Shown here piece after piece: positions 22,501 through 32,763 of a DNA stretch of 64,000 bases. The notes under the pieces were generated by a model, which did not search any database, had not been told where the DNA came from, and worked only from the letters and a program-made list of their open reading frames with translations. The DNA comes from Bactericera cockerelli (lineage: Eukaryota > Arthropoda > Insecta > Hemiptera > Triozidae), in assembly GCA_024516035.1 (NCBI GenBank), contig CM044956.1, positions 23,999,383 to 24,063,382 on the forward strand, written 5' to 3'. The position numbers and the translations under genes were made by a program. Each line of letters begins with the position of its first letter. Position 1 is the stretch's first letter.

Positions 22501-24043
22501 ATGTAGGGGATGGTGGAGTGGAGATATGGAATCTAGTACATGAGGGATGGGGAGGGAATGGAATCTAGTAACATGTAGGGATGGGGTGGAGATGGATTGA
22601 ATTAGAACGTAGGGGGGTGGGGAGAATCTATAGACATGGGGAGGGGTGGGAGTATGGAATTAGTATGTAGGGGAGGTGGAGGGAGAATGGAATCTAGTAG
22701 ACTGTAGGGGTGGGAGTGGAGATTGGAATGTAGAATGAGGGAGGTGGAGTGGAATATGGAATCTAGTAGACATGTAGGGGATGGTGGAGTGGAGATATGG
22801 AATCTAGTAGACATGTAGGGGATGGTGCAGTGGAGATATGGAATCTAGTAGACATGTAGGGAGACGGTGAAGTGGAGATATGGAATCTAGTAGACATGTA
22901 GGGGATGGTGGAGTGGAGATATGGAATCTAGTAGACATGTAGGGAGACGGTGGAGTGGAGATATGGAATCTAGTAGACATGTAGGGGATGGTGGAGTGGA
23001 GATATGGAATCTAGTAGACATGTAGGGGATGGTGGAGTGGAGATATGGAATCTAGTAGACATGTAGGGAACTGGTGGAGTGGAGATATGGAATCTAGTAG
23101 ACATGTAGGGGATGGTGGAGTGGAGATATGGAATCTAGTAGACATGTAGGGGATGGTGGAGTGGAGATATGGAATCTAGTAGACATGTAGGGGATGGTGG
23201 AGTGGAGATATGGAATCTAGTAGACATGTAGGGGATGGTGGAGTGGAGATATGGAATCTAGTAGACATGTAGGGAGACGGTGGAGTGGAGATATGGAATC
23301 TAGTAGACATGTAGGGGATGGTGGAGTGGAGATATGGAATCTAGTAGACATGTAGGGGATGGTGGAGTGGAGATATGGAATCTAGTAGACATGTAGGGAG
23401 ACGGGGAGTGGAGATATGGAATCTAGTAGACATGTAGGGGATGGTGGAGTGGAGATATGGAATCTAGTAGACATGTAGGGAGACGGTGGAGTGGAGATAT
23501 GGAATCTAGTAGACATGTAGGGAGACGGTGGAGTGGAGATATGGAATCTAGTAGATATGTAGGGGATGGTGGAGTGGAGATATGGAATCTAGTAGACATG
23601 TAGGGGATGGTGGAGTGGAGATATGGAATCTAGTAGAACATGTAGGGGACGTGGTGGAGTGGAGGAAGGGGATATGGAATAGATCTAGTAGACATGTAGG
23701 GGATGGTGGAGTGGAGATATGGAATCTAGTAGACATGTAGGGGATGGTGGAGTGGAGATATGGAATCTAGTAGACATGTAGGGGATGGTGGAGTGGAGAT
23801 ATGGAATCTAGTAGACATGTAGGGAGACGGTGGAGTGGAGATATGGAATCTAGTAGACATGTAGGGAGACGGTGGAGTGGAGATATGGAATCTAGTAGAC
23901 ATGTAGGGGATGGTGGAGTGGAGATATGGAATCTAGTAGACATGTAGGGAGGCGGTGGAGTGGAGATATGGAATCTAGTAGACATGTAGGGGATGGTGGA
24001 GTGGAGATATGGAATCTAGTAGACATGTAGGGGATGGTGGAGT
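19524..24043. repeat. 41/42-bp minisatellite array
   Basis: About 4.5 kb of head-to-tail units whose core is GGAGATATGGAATCTAGTAG followed by ACATGTAGGG. Two unit types alternate irregularly: a 42-bp type ending GGGAGACGGTGG and a 41-bp type ending GGGGATGGTGG. The first roughly six units (to about 19790) and the last roughly 30 (from about 22750) are nearly perfect. The 3 kb between them keeps the same unit but is riddled with one-base losses. The 42-bp unit is open as 14-residue repeats on both strands, but nothing suggests it is translated. Confidence 0.95.
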
Positions 24044-24045
24044 GG

Positions 24046-25566
24046 GGGAGAGATATTGAGACACAGATGAGACAATGTGAGGGTGAGGAAAAGAGAGATT
24101 TTGTCTCAACGTCAAATTAGTAACTTTTGAGGAAATGAAAGGGATTCAAAGCTCAATACTCAGAAACTCAGTACATCTGCTAGTTGTCTGACAGATTAAA
24201 TTGTTTATGAATACGGTAGTAGTAACTTCTATTCTATAAAGCATGGAATTTTCACAAATCTCGATATCGAAGTAGAATAACAATAATTGTGGACTCAAGC
24301 CACCCAGAGACCAAATACTATGGGTGGCTTTTATCGTTCTCACTTGTTTTTTAAAAAATCTCAAAGCCGTCTTTCAAAAAGAGTGAACTAGAATTTCGCA
24401 GTGACATCGCGCCACGTCGAAACTCACCCTCTAGCTCTGATCCTGAACACGTGGGGTGCGTGATGCACTGTTCTTGTTATCATTTCTTTCATACGTCGGA
24501 TTTTCTCAACCCAAGATCAAAAATATTATGACATTTGATGAAACAAGATTCAGAGAACGGAGAAGATAAAAACATCAGTGGATGAATATTTTGAATGGGA
24601 AATGGAACAGTAAGGAGATGGGAGAAAGTAATAAGACACGGATGAGGAAGGACTTGCATCCTGAAGGAGCAATAGGGAACAAGGAATCAAGTATCAAACA
24701 TGATTTCATCATTCATGTCAAACGATTTTGCAAGAAGTAAAATTATGGAAAATTCTTGCTATCGAAGAATAGAAAATTGACAAACAGGAAGAAAAAAAGA
24801 GATTCACCATGACTGAGATAGTATGCTTTCTAACCCTGGATAGAACCTGCATACAATCAACACAAGGATGGAAACTTGAATACATTTTTCCTTCTCTTTT
24901 ATAAATTTTATTTTTCTCGTCATTGTTGTTTCTTCTTTCTTTATATCTCTTTCATTGTGTTTTGAAAACATCAAGAGGAGTTGAGGACTAAAAGACCTAT
25001 AAAAAGACTTATTCGTCACATAATGGTTGCTTTTGATACTTTTAATTTCGTAAATATAAACTTTTCTATTTATATGACAGCATAACTATACCACACACAC
25101 AACGTAAACACGGTTCACTACAAAAGTGACATAGGATGATATATGTATAGTATAATGTATATGTACAAACACAACAAAGTGTACGTGTATAAGAAGAAAA
25201 AATAGAAGTCGTATGAAATTAGACACTATCCCTAATAGACTGGGAAAATAGACTATTATAATACGTACAGCCATAACCATAAGCCAGGGTGCGGAATGGG
25301 TCTAGACGTGGCGTCAGGATCCACATTATAATGATACTGTATCTCTGCCTAGGGGCGAATCTAGGTATTGGCATGCAGGAACCAACCTCAAAAGTGAAAT
25401 GGTTACCGCATTTTGATAAAGCGGAAAATTGAATGACCAATATGACTATAGAATTTTGAAAAATACAATTTTTTTTTGTGGAATCTAGAATGTAGAAAAA
25501 ACGGTATTCTTCCATATAAAACAAATTTGAAGAAAATCCGTTCAGTCCTTTTGGAGATACAAGTAA
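24046..25566. other. Non-coding spacer
   Basis: No gene seen. A small hairpin (AAGCCACCCA...TGGGTGGCTT, 24298-24329) looks like part of an old repeat. The last 60 bases include AAGAAAATCCGTTCAGTCC, a phrase typical of degenerate insect repeats. Confidence 0.5.
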
Positions 25567-25801
25567 TCTCTATATATAAACAGAAAAAAGGACTACCTAC
25601 CTATGTTTGTTTGTCCGGAGTTGTTTAGCCAAAACGGTAAGAGATAGCGAAAAATGTCTCAGAATTGACCCCCCCAAAACCATTATCGCTTTGTCCAGAA
25701 AAATTATAAAAAGTTCAAAAAGGCATTGCTGTCCAGCAGTACGGCCATGCCTTAGTAAATTTGAAATTTAGTCCCGTTGCAAAGCACGGGCAAACGGCTA
25801 G
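25567..25801 (+). mobile_element. Short non-autonomous Helitron
   Basis: Starts TCTCTATATATAAA after a host A (25566) and ends CTAG before a host T (25802). Eleven bases before the CTAG end is the stem-loop CCCGTTGCAAAGCACGGG, the standard 3' hairpin. The 235 bp hold no Rep/helicase coding. A diverged relative of its interior lies at about 52869-53050. Confidence 0.88.
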
Positions 25802-26194
25802 TTTTGTATAAAATCTCAAATTTGGCACGTGTTTACAATGTGAAACAATCACGAAGAAGTATTGTGTCCATAATTGGCAGTGTTTTTTTTATATATCGAT
25901 ACAAGCAACTGTATTTGAAGGGAAATATGAATGACTATCATCCATACATGAAGTCATAACTTACCTATGGACCATGATTTCTTAAAAACGTGCATCGATC
26001 CAAGTGACCTCTTGACCCCATAACTCTTTAACGAAACAAAATGCCTCAATGCAACTTGAGCTTATACGAGTTATGATAGATCATGGGGTGCTAAATCTAC
26101 CTTTCAAATTTTTGCATCTAGACGTAGGACACCCTGTATACATATGTAATCTACTAAATATGGTGTGAAGTGTTTGGTATGAAAAATGGAGAGT
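25802..26194. other. Spacer with a transposon-end remnant
   Basis: Contains GGACACCCTGTATA near 26129-26142, which looks like one end of a mariner-type element. No matching left end was found. No gene seen. Confidence 0.45.
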
Positions 26195-27007
26195 AGGTAT
26201 GACGTAGTAGAAATACCTGAATCAATGAATCTGGTGAACATCGTGCTCTGTCGAGAATTTCTTCTTTAATAAAATTGTTAGAGTTTAAAACAGTCTAAAA
26301 ATATAGAACTGGAATTTTTTTTTAAAGAGTTTTCTTTTATCTTTAAGATAATATTTTTTAATTTTGATATAGTGAAGTGCTATAAGTGATATTAAAGTTT
26401 AAAAAACAATTATTTTCAATTATTTTCCATTGTACTCGAGAGTTACATAATCAGAGTTCATTTGGTGTCACAGTGGTCACGTGATCAAGGTCGAGGTCGT
26501 GAGTATCTAGATTCTAGATCTACTGATAAGCTTTGCTATTTCTCCCATCTATAGGGTGTGGGATAAAGTATTTAACCTACATCATAGACCTAAATGGCAC
26601 ATTAGGGCAGAAGTGAATCACTACTTTCCACAGTCCGAGTATCAAAATATTTTAGTGCTGGTCTTTGGTATGGATACCTACTAGTACTAAACCCTAGCAG
26701 AATTTTAAAAATCAGTGGCGGAGGAGATACAACGGGGTGCCGGGAGACGGCGCAGTGCATTGCGGAGCTGAGATAAACTCTCGTTCTCAGACAACAGAAC
26801 GAGGGAAGGTTTTCGCGTCTTGTGTTTCAACTTTAAAGAGGAAATTTCCTGGGACTGCCGAACTTTCTTCACCTGGAAACAGGAGGACTCAGGAGGTACC
26901 AGGAGCAGGAGGAGGACATTTTGAAACACTTTCAGCAATAATTAGCTTATTTAGGTATCAAATTTTGTGAAAAGAGGCAAAAAACCCACAAAAGAAGGCA
27001 AGTAGCC

Positions 27008-27032
27008 AAAAAAAAAAAAAAAAAAAAAAAAA
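27008..27032 (+). repeat. A25 homopolymer in the LINE leader
   Basis: An uninterrupted A-run upstream of ORF1, followed by further A-rich sequence to about 27090. It could be part of the leader or a scar of an earlier A-tailed insertion. Confidence 0.9.
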
Positions 27033-27147
27033 GAGGTTAAAAAAAAGAGATTAAAAAAGAACAAGCCCAATAAAAGAAGATAAAAAAAACTATGTCTCAA
27101 ATTTTCTAGTGTTAAAAAATTTCTTTGTCTTTTGTATTTTTCCCAAA

Positions 27148-27561
27148 ATGCAGGGTGAGGAGCTTGCTGGAGAAGGAGATGAAGGAGGCGGATCTGGTTT
27201 AACTACTTCAAACTCCGAACCGAATGATAAAGAGTTAGATGAGGAAATAAACAGTAGGAAGAAAAGAAAAGCTGAAACGTCCCCGGTCTGGCTGGCCGAC
27301 ATGGATGCGAAAAGGGAAGAGGTAAGACAGGCAGTAGTAAAGGTTAGCGAGGAAATTTCCAACTTGGCCAAAACAGTGGTTGAGTCTAGTAAATCTAAGG
27401 CTAAGAAAGATATCAGGGGAAAAATGGAAAAACTTGAAGAGCTAAATGTGAATACTTTAGAGCTTGTTTTAAGTTTCTTAGGCAATCCTCTTAGCAAGCA
27501 ACTTCAAGGGAAAATCCTGTTATTTGAGGATAAAAATGAGCCAACGTTAAAAAAACTGTGA
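27148..27561 (+). CDS. LINE ORF1, N-terminal part (ends at a frameshift)
   Basis: The first ATG of ORF1 is at 27148 (MQGEELAGEGDEGG). This part is acidic and lysine-rich (NSRKKRKAETSP, a possible nuclear-localisation stretch) and looks helical or coiled-coil. The frame stops at TGA 27559-27561, just after a run of seven A (27549-27555). The next frame, open from 27551, continues ORF1 without another break for 470 codons. One extra base in the A-run is the simplest explanation. A sequencing error, a real mutation or programmed slippage cannot be told apart here. The protein would be the RNA-binding component of the retrotransposition particle. Confidence 0.8.
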   Translation: MQGEELAGEGDEGGGSGLTTSNSEPNDKELDEEINSRKKRKAETSPVWLADMDAKREEVRQAVVKVSEEISNLAKTVVESSKSKAKKDIRGKMEKLEELNVNTLELVLSFLGNPLSKQLQGKILLFEDKNEPTLKKL

Positions 27562-28984
27562 AGTTAACAGACCAGCGCTGGTGAGTGAGAAAAAATATTT
27601 TTGCAGGAAATGTTCAAAGGAAATAGAGATGGTAGAGGAGGAAATAAAGGTTATGAAAGAAAATATAAAAATAGCGGGCACACTAGAAGAGGCCAAATTC
27701 GTAGAGTTCATAAATAGAAAATGGCCAGAGGACGTTTTCGAAAAAACAAAATTGGTACATGGGAATCCGCTAAACATAAAAGAAGGTGGCTTGTTTTTAC
27801 TATGTGAATATAAAAAGGAGGACTCGGTTCTACTGAACATGGCTAAGACTAGATATCCTGAGATGGAAGACATTCTTGAGGAAACAGCGGAGGATGGAGA
27901 CACAATTCAATACCTTGAAAATAAGGTGACCACAAATAAAGGAACAACGGAAAGAAGAGTTTATGTAGCTGAAACGAAGGGTGAAAAGGACCTCAGAAAG
28001 ATACTTGAAAACTTCCGGGTGGGGTACAGAGGAATAACTAAAATGGCAGTCGCGGTCAGCGCTCTCGACTTGAGAGCGCCGATAAGGAAACAGCTGGAGG
28101 TGGTATTTGCGGAGGATGATGTAAAAATTGATTTCTTTGTTCCTAAGAGTGATCCTGGAAGAGGAGGCAATTTCTCGATGGATACTAAGGAAAAATCTAC
28201 GGAGGCTGTTGTGATACAAACCAATATTAGCACTTATGCTGAAACAATGAGAAATATCAGAGCAGTGGTGCATCCTCACGAAATTGGGGTGGATATTAAG
28301 GCCATCAAAGTTACGAAAGATAATAAAGTTGTGATCGTCACAGACAAAGGAAAGGGAGAAACTCTCCACAGGGAGATAGCTGCAAAAGTCAAAGGAACTG
28401 AAACAAGGGTAACGGGAAATAACAAGATTCTGCAAATACTGGATATAGATGCTTCTATGAGTGGAAAAGAGATAGAGGACTGTATAAGAAAAGGCACCCG
28501 GGTTTACGAGACACAGGTTAGATCAGTTAGAACGGCAAGATCGGGAACCCAAGTGGCAACCGTGTCTATGCCTGCCGGGGCTGCAAATAGTCTTCTGGAA
28601 GAGGGTGATATTAGGATAGGTTGGACAAGGTGTAGGGTTAAAGCGAAGCTAGATATAGTAAGGTGTTACAACTGTTTACAAGTAGGCCATCACTCAGATA
28701 TCTGCAAAGAAGAAGCAAAGGAAAAAAGATGTTTACGTTGCGCAAAACCTGGCCACCTGTCAAGAGAGTGCCAAGACGACAGATATTGTACATCTTGTGA
28801 ACAAACAGGACACCGAAACGACTCATACTCGTGTCCAACCTATAAAAAGTTGCTTGAAGGACTAGAAAAAACAGCTAGGATAAGCTTTGAACCTCCCAAA
28901 GAAAACATTTTTAATAAAGATGAGGAAAAAGAAGAAGAAAATCATATTATGATCGTGGACGAAAACCCTTCTGAGGAGACATAA
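27551..28984 (+). CDS. LINE ORF1, main part with three zinc knuckles
   Basis: Open from 27551 to the TAA at 28982-28984. There is no convincing ATG at its beginning (first ATG about 27630), which supports reading it as the continuation of the upstream part. The N-terminal half is charged and helical (MVEEEIKVMKENIK). The C-terminal third carries three CCHC motifs between about 28664 and 28834: CYNCLQVGHHSDIC, CLRCAKPGHLSREC and a third with longer H-to-C spacing (CTSCEQTGHRNDSYSC). This three-knuckle layout is typical of ORF1 in R1-like elements, where it binds nucleic acid. The tail is acidic. ORF2 begins 23 bp downstream in a different frame. Confidence 0.88.
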   Translation, partial: KNCEVNRPALVSEKKYFCRKCSKEIEMVEEEIKVMKENIKIAGTLEEAKFVEFINRKWPEDVFEKTKLVHGNPLNIKEGGLFLLCEYKKEDSVLLNMAKTRYPEMEDILEETAEDGDTIQYLENKVTTNKGTTERRVYVAETKGEKDLRKILENFRVGYRGITKMAVAVSALDLRAPIRKQLEVVFAEDDVKIDFFVPKSDPGRGGNFSMDTKEKSTEAVVIQTNISTYAETMRNIRAVVHPHEIGVDIKAIKVTKDNKVVIVTDKGKGETLHREIAAKVKGTETRVTGNNKILQILDIDASMSGKEIEDCIRKGTRVYETQVRSVRTARSGTQVATVSMPAGAANSLLEEGDIRIGWTRCRVKAKLDIVRCYNCLQVGHHSDICKEEAKEKRCLRCAKPGHLSRECQDDRYCTSCEQTGHRNDSYSCPTYKKLLEGLEKTARISFEPPKENIFNKDEEKEEENHIMIVDENPSEET

Positions 28985-29007
28985 ATTATTGTTAAATTAT
29001 ACAATTC

Positions 29008-30423
29008 ATGATAAAGTTTTTACAATGTAACCTAAATAGGTCGCCGACAGCGCATGACTTACTCAAAAAGACCGTCCAGGATAACAACATAAATATTTTA
29101 CTGATCAGTGAGCCAAACAAGAAAAAAATAGCAGGAGATGACTGGCTAAAAGACGAAAAGAGTGATGCTGCCATCAAGGTAACGGATCCAAATATCAAAA
29201 TTAAAGGAACGGGGAAAGGAAAAGGCTTTGTGTGGATAGGCATAGAATCATGTCAGATTTTTAGTTGTTACATTTCCCCTAACGTAACTTTTCAGGAATT
29301 TCAGCGATTCTTAGACAGGATACAAGGAGAAATACGTTCATCAAGTTATAGTAAATTTATTGTTGCGGGTGATATCAACGCTAAGTCCAGACTTTGGGGT
29401 TCAAAGAAAGATGATGAAAGAGGGCTTGAAGTGGCAGAGTGGCTGGCGGAGCTGGACTTTGAAATTCTAAATAGAGGAAATACGCCAACCTTTGTGAGAG
29501 GCAGCAGTAGTTCTGTGATAGACGTTACTCTATGCTCGAGAGGAGTTGAAGTAAATGTGAGAAATTGGCGAGTATCTAGCGAGGAAAATCTTAGTGACCA
29601 CCAGTATATATTTTTTGACTGGAAATGCAATGGGAAGATAGATAATACCACAGAGGAAAGTAAGGTTAGGTGGAAATATGAAGACAAGAGAAAGGAAATA
29701 TTTAAGAAGACACTGGAACGGAAATTTGAAGGAAAGGAAATAAACTCAGAAACATGCATCTCTGCTCTGCAAGAGGCTTGTGAAGAAATTTTTAGTGTGA
29801 ATAGGAAGGGAGGAGACAGGAGAGGTGTTTATTGGTGGAACAAGGAAGTGAGTGAAAAAAGAAAACTCTGCCACGCCCATAGAAGGAAATTAGTGAGAGC
29901 AAATAAGAGACAACGGACGACAGAAAAAGAGAAAAAAGAACTGAAAGAGAAATATTATCAGGTGAAAGAACAACTAAGGGAAGAGATAAACAAATCCAAA
30001 AAGAAGGAATGGGATAAGTTATGTGAACAGTTGAACTTTAACGTATGGGGAGATGCCTACAAGATAGTGCGTAAAATTTTTAGAATAATACCAAGTGTAA
30101 AACTTAATGCAAAAGAGAAGTTGGAAATAGCGAGAAAATTATTCCCAAATAATCAGATAGTAGGGTGGGAAAATATTGAGATTGAGAGAAAGGATATTCC
30201 GTTGTTTAGTATGGAAGAGGTAACAGAAGCTTTTTATAGCATGCGACCTAAAAAATCCCCAGGTCCAGACGGACTTACAGCAGAGATGCTGAAATGTTTT
30301 TTTGAATCATCTCCTGATTATTGTCTGGAAATGTTTAACTCAATCCTTCTGACAGGAAAATTCCCCGACATTTGGAAAAGAGCTAAGTTGGTTCTATTGG
30401 AAAAAGGGAAAAAAGGACAATGA
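29008..30423 (+). CDS. LINE ORF2, endonuclease and start of RT (ends at a frameshift)
   Basis: The ATG at 29008 begins MIKFLQCNLNRSPTAHDLL, the R1-type start of an APE-like endonuclease. Catalytic landmarks are present: the Glu in SEPN (about residue 36), GDINAKS with D122, and SDH with D197-H198. Endonuclease nicks target DNA to prime reverse transcription. The frame goes on through a basic linker into the first RT block (KKSPGPDGLTAEMLK). It stops at TGA 30421-30423, after the purine runs 30401-30414. The missing continuation is in the next frame, which holds the rest of the RT. As with ORF1, one extra base in an A-run accounts for the break. Confidence 0.9.
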   Translation: MIKFLQCNLNRSPTAHDLLKKTVQDNNINILLISEPNKKKIAGDDWLKDEKSDAAIKVTDPNIKIKGTGKGKGFVWIGIESCQIFSCYISPNVTFQEFQRFLDRIQGEIRSSSYSKFIVAGDINAKSRLWGSKKDDERGLEVAEWLAELDFEILNRGNTPTFVRGSSSSVIDVTLCSRGVEVNVRNWRVSSEENLSDHQYIFFDWKCNGKIDNTTEESKVRWKYEDKRKEIFKKTLERKFEGKEINSETCISALQEACEEIFSVNRKGGDRRGVYWWNKEVSEKRKLCHAHRRKLVRANKRQRTTEKEKKELKEKYYQVKEQLREEINKSKKKEWDKLCEQLNFNVWGDAYKIVRKIFRIIPSVKLNAKEKLEIARKLFPNNQIVGWENIEIERKDIPLFSMEEVTEAFYSMRPKKSPGPDGLTAEMLKCFFESSPDYCLEMFNSILLTGKFPDIWKRAKLVLLEKGKKGQ

Positions 30424-30430
30424 AGGAAGG

Positions 30431-31975
30431 ATGACATATCGCCCAATATGCCTACTAGATACGATGGGAAAAGTATTGGAACACTTGTTGAGAGAGAGAT
30501 TGTCAAAAGAGATCGAGGAGAGGGGAGATTTGGCACCAGAACAATACGGGTTTAGAGGAGGTCGATCGACAGTGGACGCCATGAAGAAAGTACTTGAGCT
30601 GGGTAGAAAAGCAAAGAAGAAAGGTATATTATGCGCCATGACACTTTTAGACGTGAAAAATGCTTTTAATTCTATGCCCTGGGAGGGCATTATAGAAGAA
30701 TTGAAAAAGAAAAAAGTGTCCCAATATATTACAAAAATAATGTGCGGCTATTTTGAAAATAGGGAATTAATTCTAGATGAAAATGTGAAACTGGACCTCT
30801 CCTGCGGCGTAGGGCAAGGATCCAAAATTGCCCCTCTCATTTGGAATATTTATTATGACTCGGTATTACGGCTCAATTTACCTCCAAATTCAAACATTAT
30901 AGCCTACGCAGACGACATAGCAGTTGTCACATGGGGTAAAACCCGACAGGCATTGGAGAGTGAGATGAACGAGAGCATGAGACTTGTGTCGGAATGGATG
31001 AGGGAACATAAATTGAGATTAGCGCCCGAGAAGACAGAAGTTGTGTTGCTGGCAAGTAAAAGAGTATGCAAGGAAGTACAGGTTGATGTGGAAGGCACAA
31101 CAGTGAAATCAAAACCATCGGCAAAATATCTGGGGGTCTGGATGGATACTAACCTCAGGATGGTGGAACACGTGAAGAGGGCAGTTGAGAAGGCAGGCAG
31201 AGTGGCTTTAAGTCTAGACAGATTATTACCTAATAAAAGAGGACTGGTAAATGCTAAGAGGCGAATACTGTCCTCAGTCGTGTACTCAACACTCCTGTAT
31301 GGCGCACCAGCATGGGGTTCTGTGATAAAGTGGAAGAAATACGTAAACCTGCTGGAACGAGTACAGAGGAGAGTGATGCTGAGACTGTGCAGATCATACA
31401 GGACAGCATCCACTCCAGCCCTGCAAGTGTTATCCGGGAACCTTCCCATAGAGTTGATGGTGGAGGAAAAAATGATGGTGTATGATTTACGACAGTCGGA
31501 AGCTTGGCAAGATAAAAAAGAGAGAGAAGACAGAATAAAGGATATGAAAGAACAGATGACGCTGGCGTGGCAACAGAAATGGGAAAAGGAGACAACCAGA
31601 GCCCAATGGACTAAACGCCTAATACCATACTTACAAAGCTGGATATCTAGGGGCCATGGGGAATTGACATATGAGCTGAGTCAGTTCCTTACAGGCCATG
31701 GACATTTTGGTACTTACCTCCATCGAATGAAAAAAGTGAGTAGCTCAAACTGTAGATACTGTCAGTACTCACATGATCACCCAGAGCACACAGTTTTTAT
31801 ATGCACAAGATTCAATAATGAGAGAATACAGTGCTACCAAAAAATAGGAAAAACATTAACACCATCAAATATTGTTGAAGAAATGCTGGAAAACCAAGTT
31901 AAATGGAATGAAATTCATCAATTGATTTATAAAATTTTAAAAATAAAAGAAAATAATGGGAGGATGGCCCTGTGA
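30431..31975 (+). CDS. LINE ORF2, reverse transcriptase and C-terminal zinc finger
   Basis: Continuation of ORF2 in the shifted frame; the ATG at 30431 is probably not a true start. Motifs in order are YRPICLL, LDVKNAFNS with D74, GVGQGSKIAPLIWN, IIAYADD with D161-D162, LAPEKTEVVLL and KYLGVWMD. These are the RT fingers, palm and thumb landmarks, with all three catalytic Asp present. A C-terminal CCHC motif starts at C441 (CRYCQYSHDHPEHTVFIC), as in R1-clade proteins. The enzyme copies the element RNA at the nicked target. The stop is followed by a 180-bp 3' UTR and the A-tail. Confidence 0.92.
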   Translation: MTYRPICLLDTMGKVLEHLLRERLSKEIEERGDLAPEQYGFRGGRSTVDAMKKVLELGRKAKKKGILCAMTLLDVKNAFNSMPWEGIIEELKKKKVSQYITKIMCGYFENRELILDENVKLDLSCGVGQGSKIAPLIWNIYYDSVLRLNLPPNSNIIAYADDIAVVTWGKTRQALESEMNESMRLVSEWMREHKLRLAPEKTEVVLLASKRVCKEVQVDVEGTTVKSKPSAKYLGVWMDTNLRMVEHVKRAVEKAGRVALSLDRLLPNKRGLVNAKRRILSSVVYSTLLYGAPAWGSVIKWKKYVNLLERVQRRVMLRLCRSYRTASTPALQVLSGNLPIELMVEEKMMVYDLRQSEAWQDKKEREDRIKDMKEQMTLAWQQKWEKETTRAQWTKRLIPYLQSWISRGHGELTYELSQFLTGHGHFGTYLHRMKKVSSSNCRYCQYSHDHPEHTVFICTRFNNERIQCYQKIGKTLTPSNIVEEMLENQVKWNEIHQLIYKILKIKENNGRMAL

Positions 31976-32763
31976 GAGCAGAGAGCCAGCATTCATGACC
32001 CCGAAGTAATGTCATACGGTTCCGGGGTCATAAATGTGAGGTGTAAGAGGAAGGGTTTTAGTGGGTTCGGATATCCGCGTGCCATGATATCAATCCCACA
32101 CTCCCCAAAGAAATACTCGCCTTGGGGGTCTTATCGAAGATTTCCAACCTCTTAGGAAAAAAAAAAAAAAAAAAAAAAAAAAAAGGTATGACGTAGCTAG
32201 GTTGTAGGGAACTAGGAAAGGAGTAAGTTATTATGAACACTGGAAAATGATGTGTAGAAAAAGACCATAATGTATTTTTATAATGTTACATGTTCATAAA
32301 ATGGAATCTTTTTCTCTTTCCCTGTCTCTTTCTAACTACCTACCTCTATCCCTCATCTTCCTTTGTTCTCTCTCTATCACGCGCGCTTGTTATTAGAACG
32401 TTAGATCTTGGAAATCTTCATACTCAACCTAATAAGACACAAGAACAGAACGAGAGAAAAATCAGGAGACACCTCTGCTCCATTACAATGGAGCAGAGAC
32501 TAATGTCATATCCGTTTTATATGAGGTGCGTTTATTAATTATATTAGACAGGGTGATAAATCCCTGACTAGCACTAATCAGCTGATTTTGTAATAATATA
32601 GAAATAAATTTGTAATACATAATACTAAAATCACAAAATGTATATGACGCTACCTCAATCTCAAACGTGCCCCATGGACCTCTGAATAATTATTATAAAA
32701 ATGGTCAGGAATTTATTGCACAAAACAAGCAGGTGTGGAAACTTGCCTATTTTACTCGTACAT

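Larger units (their letters stand above)
26208..32184 (+). mobile_element. R1-clade non-LTR retrotransposon (LINE), full length
   Basis: About 6 kb: a long 5' leader, ORF1 with three CCHC knuckles, ORF2 with apurinic-type endonuclease and reverse transcriptase, a short 3' UTR and an A-tail (about 32157-32184). A target duplication GGTATGACGTAG (13 bp if the preceding A is counted) occurs at 26195-26207 and at 32184-32196 right after the A-tail. It marks both ends and argues for a full-length insertion. The order of domains, the NLNRS start of the endonuclease, YADD in the RT and the C-terminal CCHC motif fit the R1 clade. ORF1 and ORF2 each contain a one-base shift. Confidence 0.9.

Noticed and set aside
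19524..24043. Possible CRISPR-like array
   Set aside because: Units are directly adjacent with no unique spacers, and the genome is eukaryotic.
27555..27620. Programmed -1 frameshift joining the two halves of LINE ORF1
   Set aside because: The A7 run resembles a slippery site, but a -1 shift reaches a stop within ten codons. Only +1 (or -2) reaches the downstream frame, so an indel is simpler.
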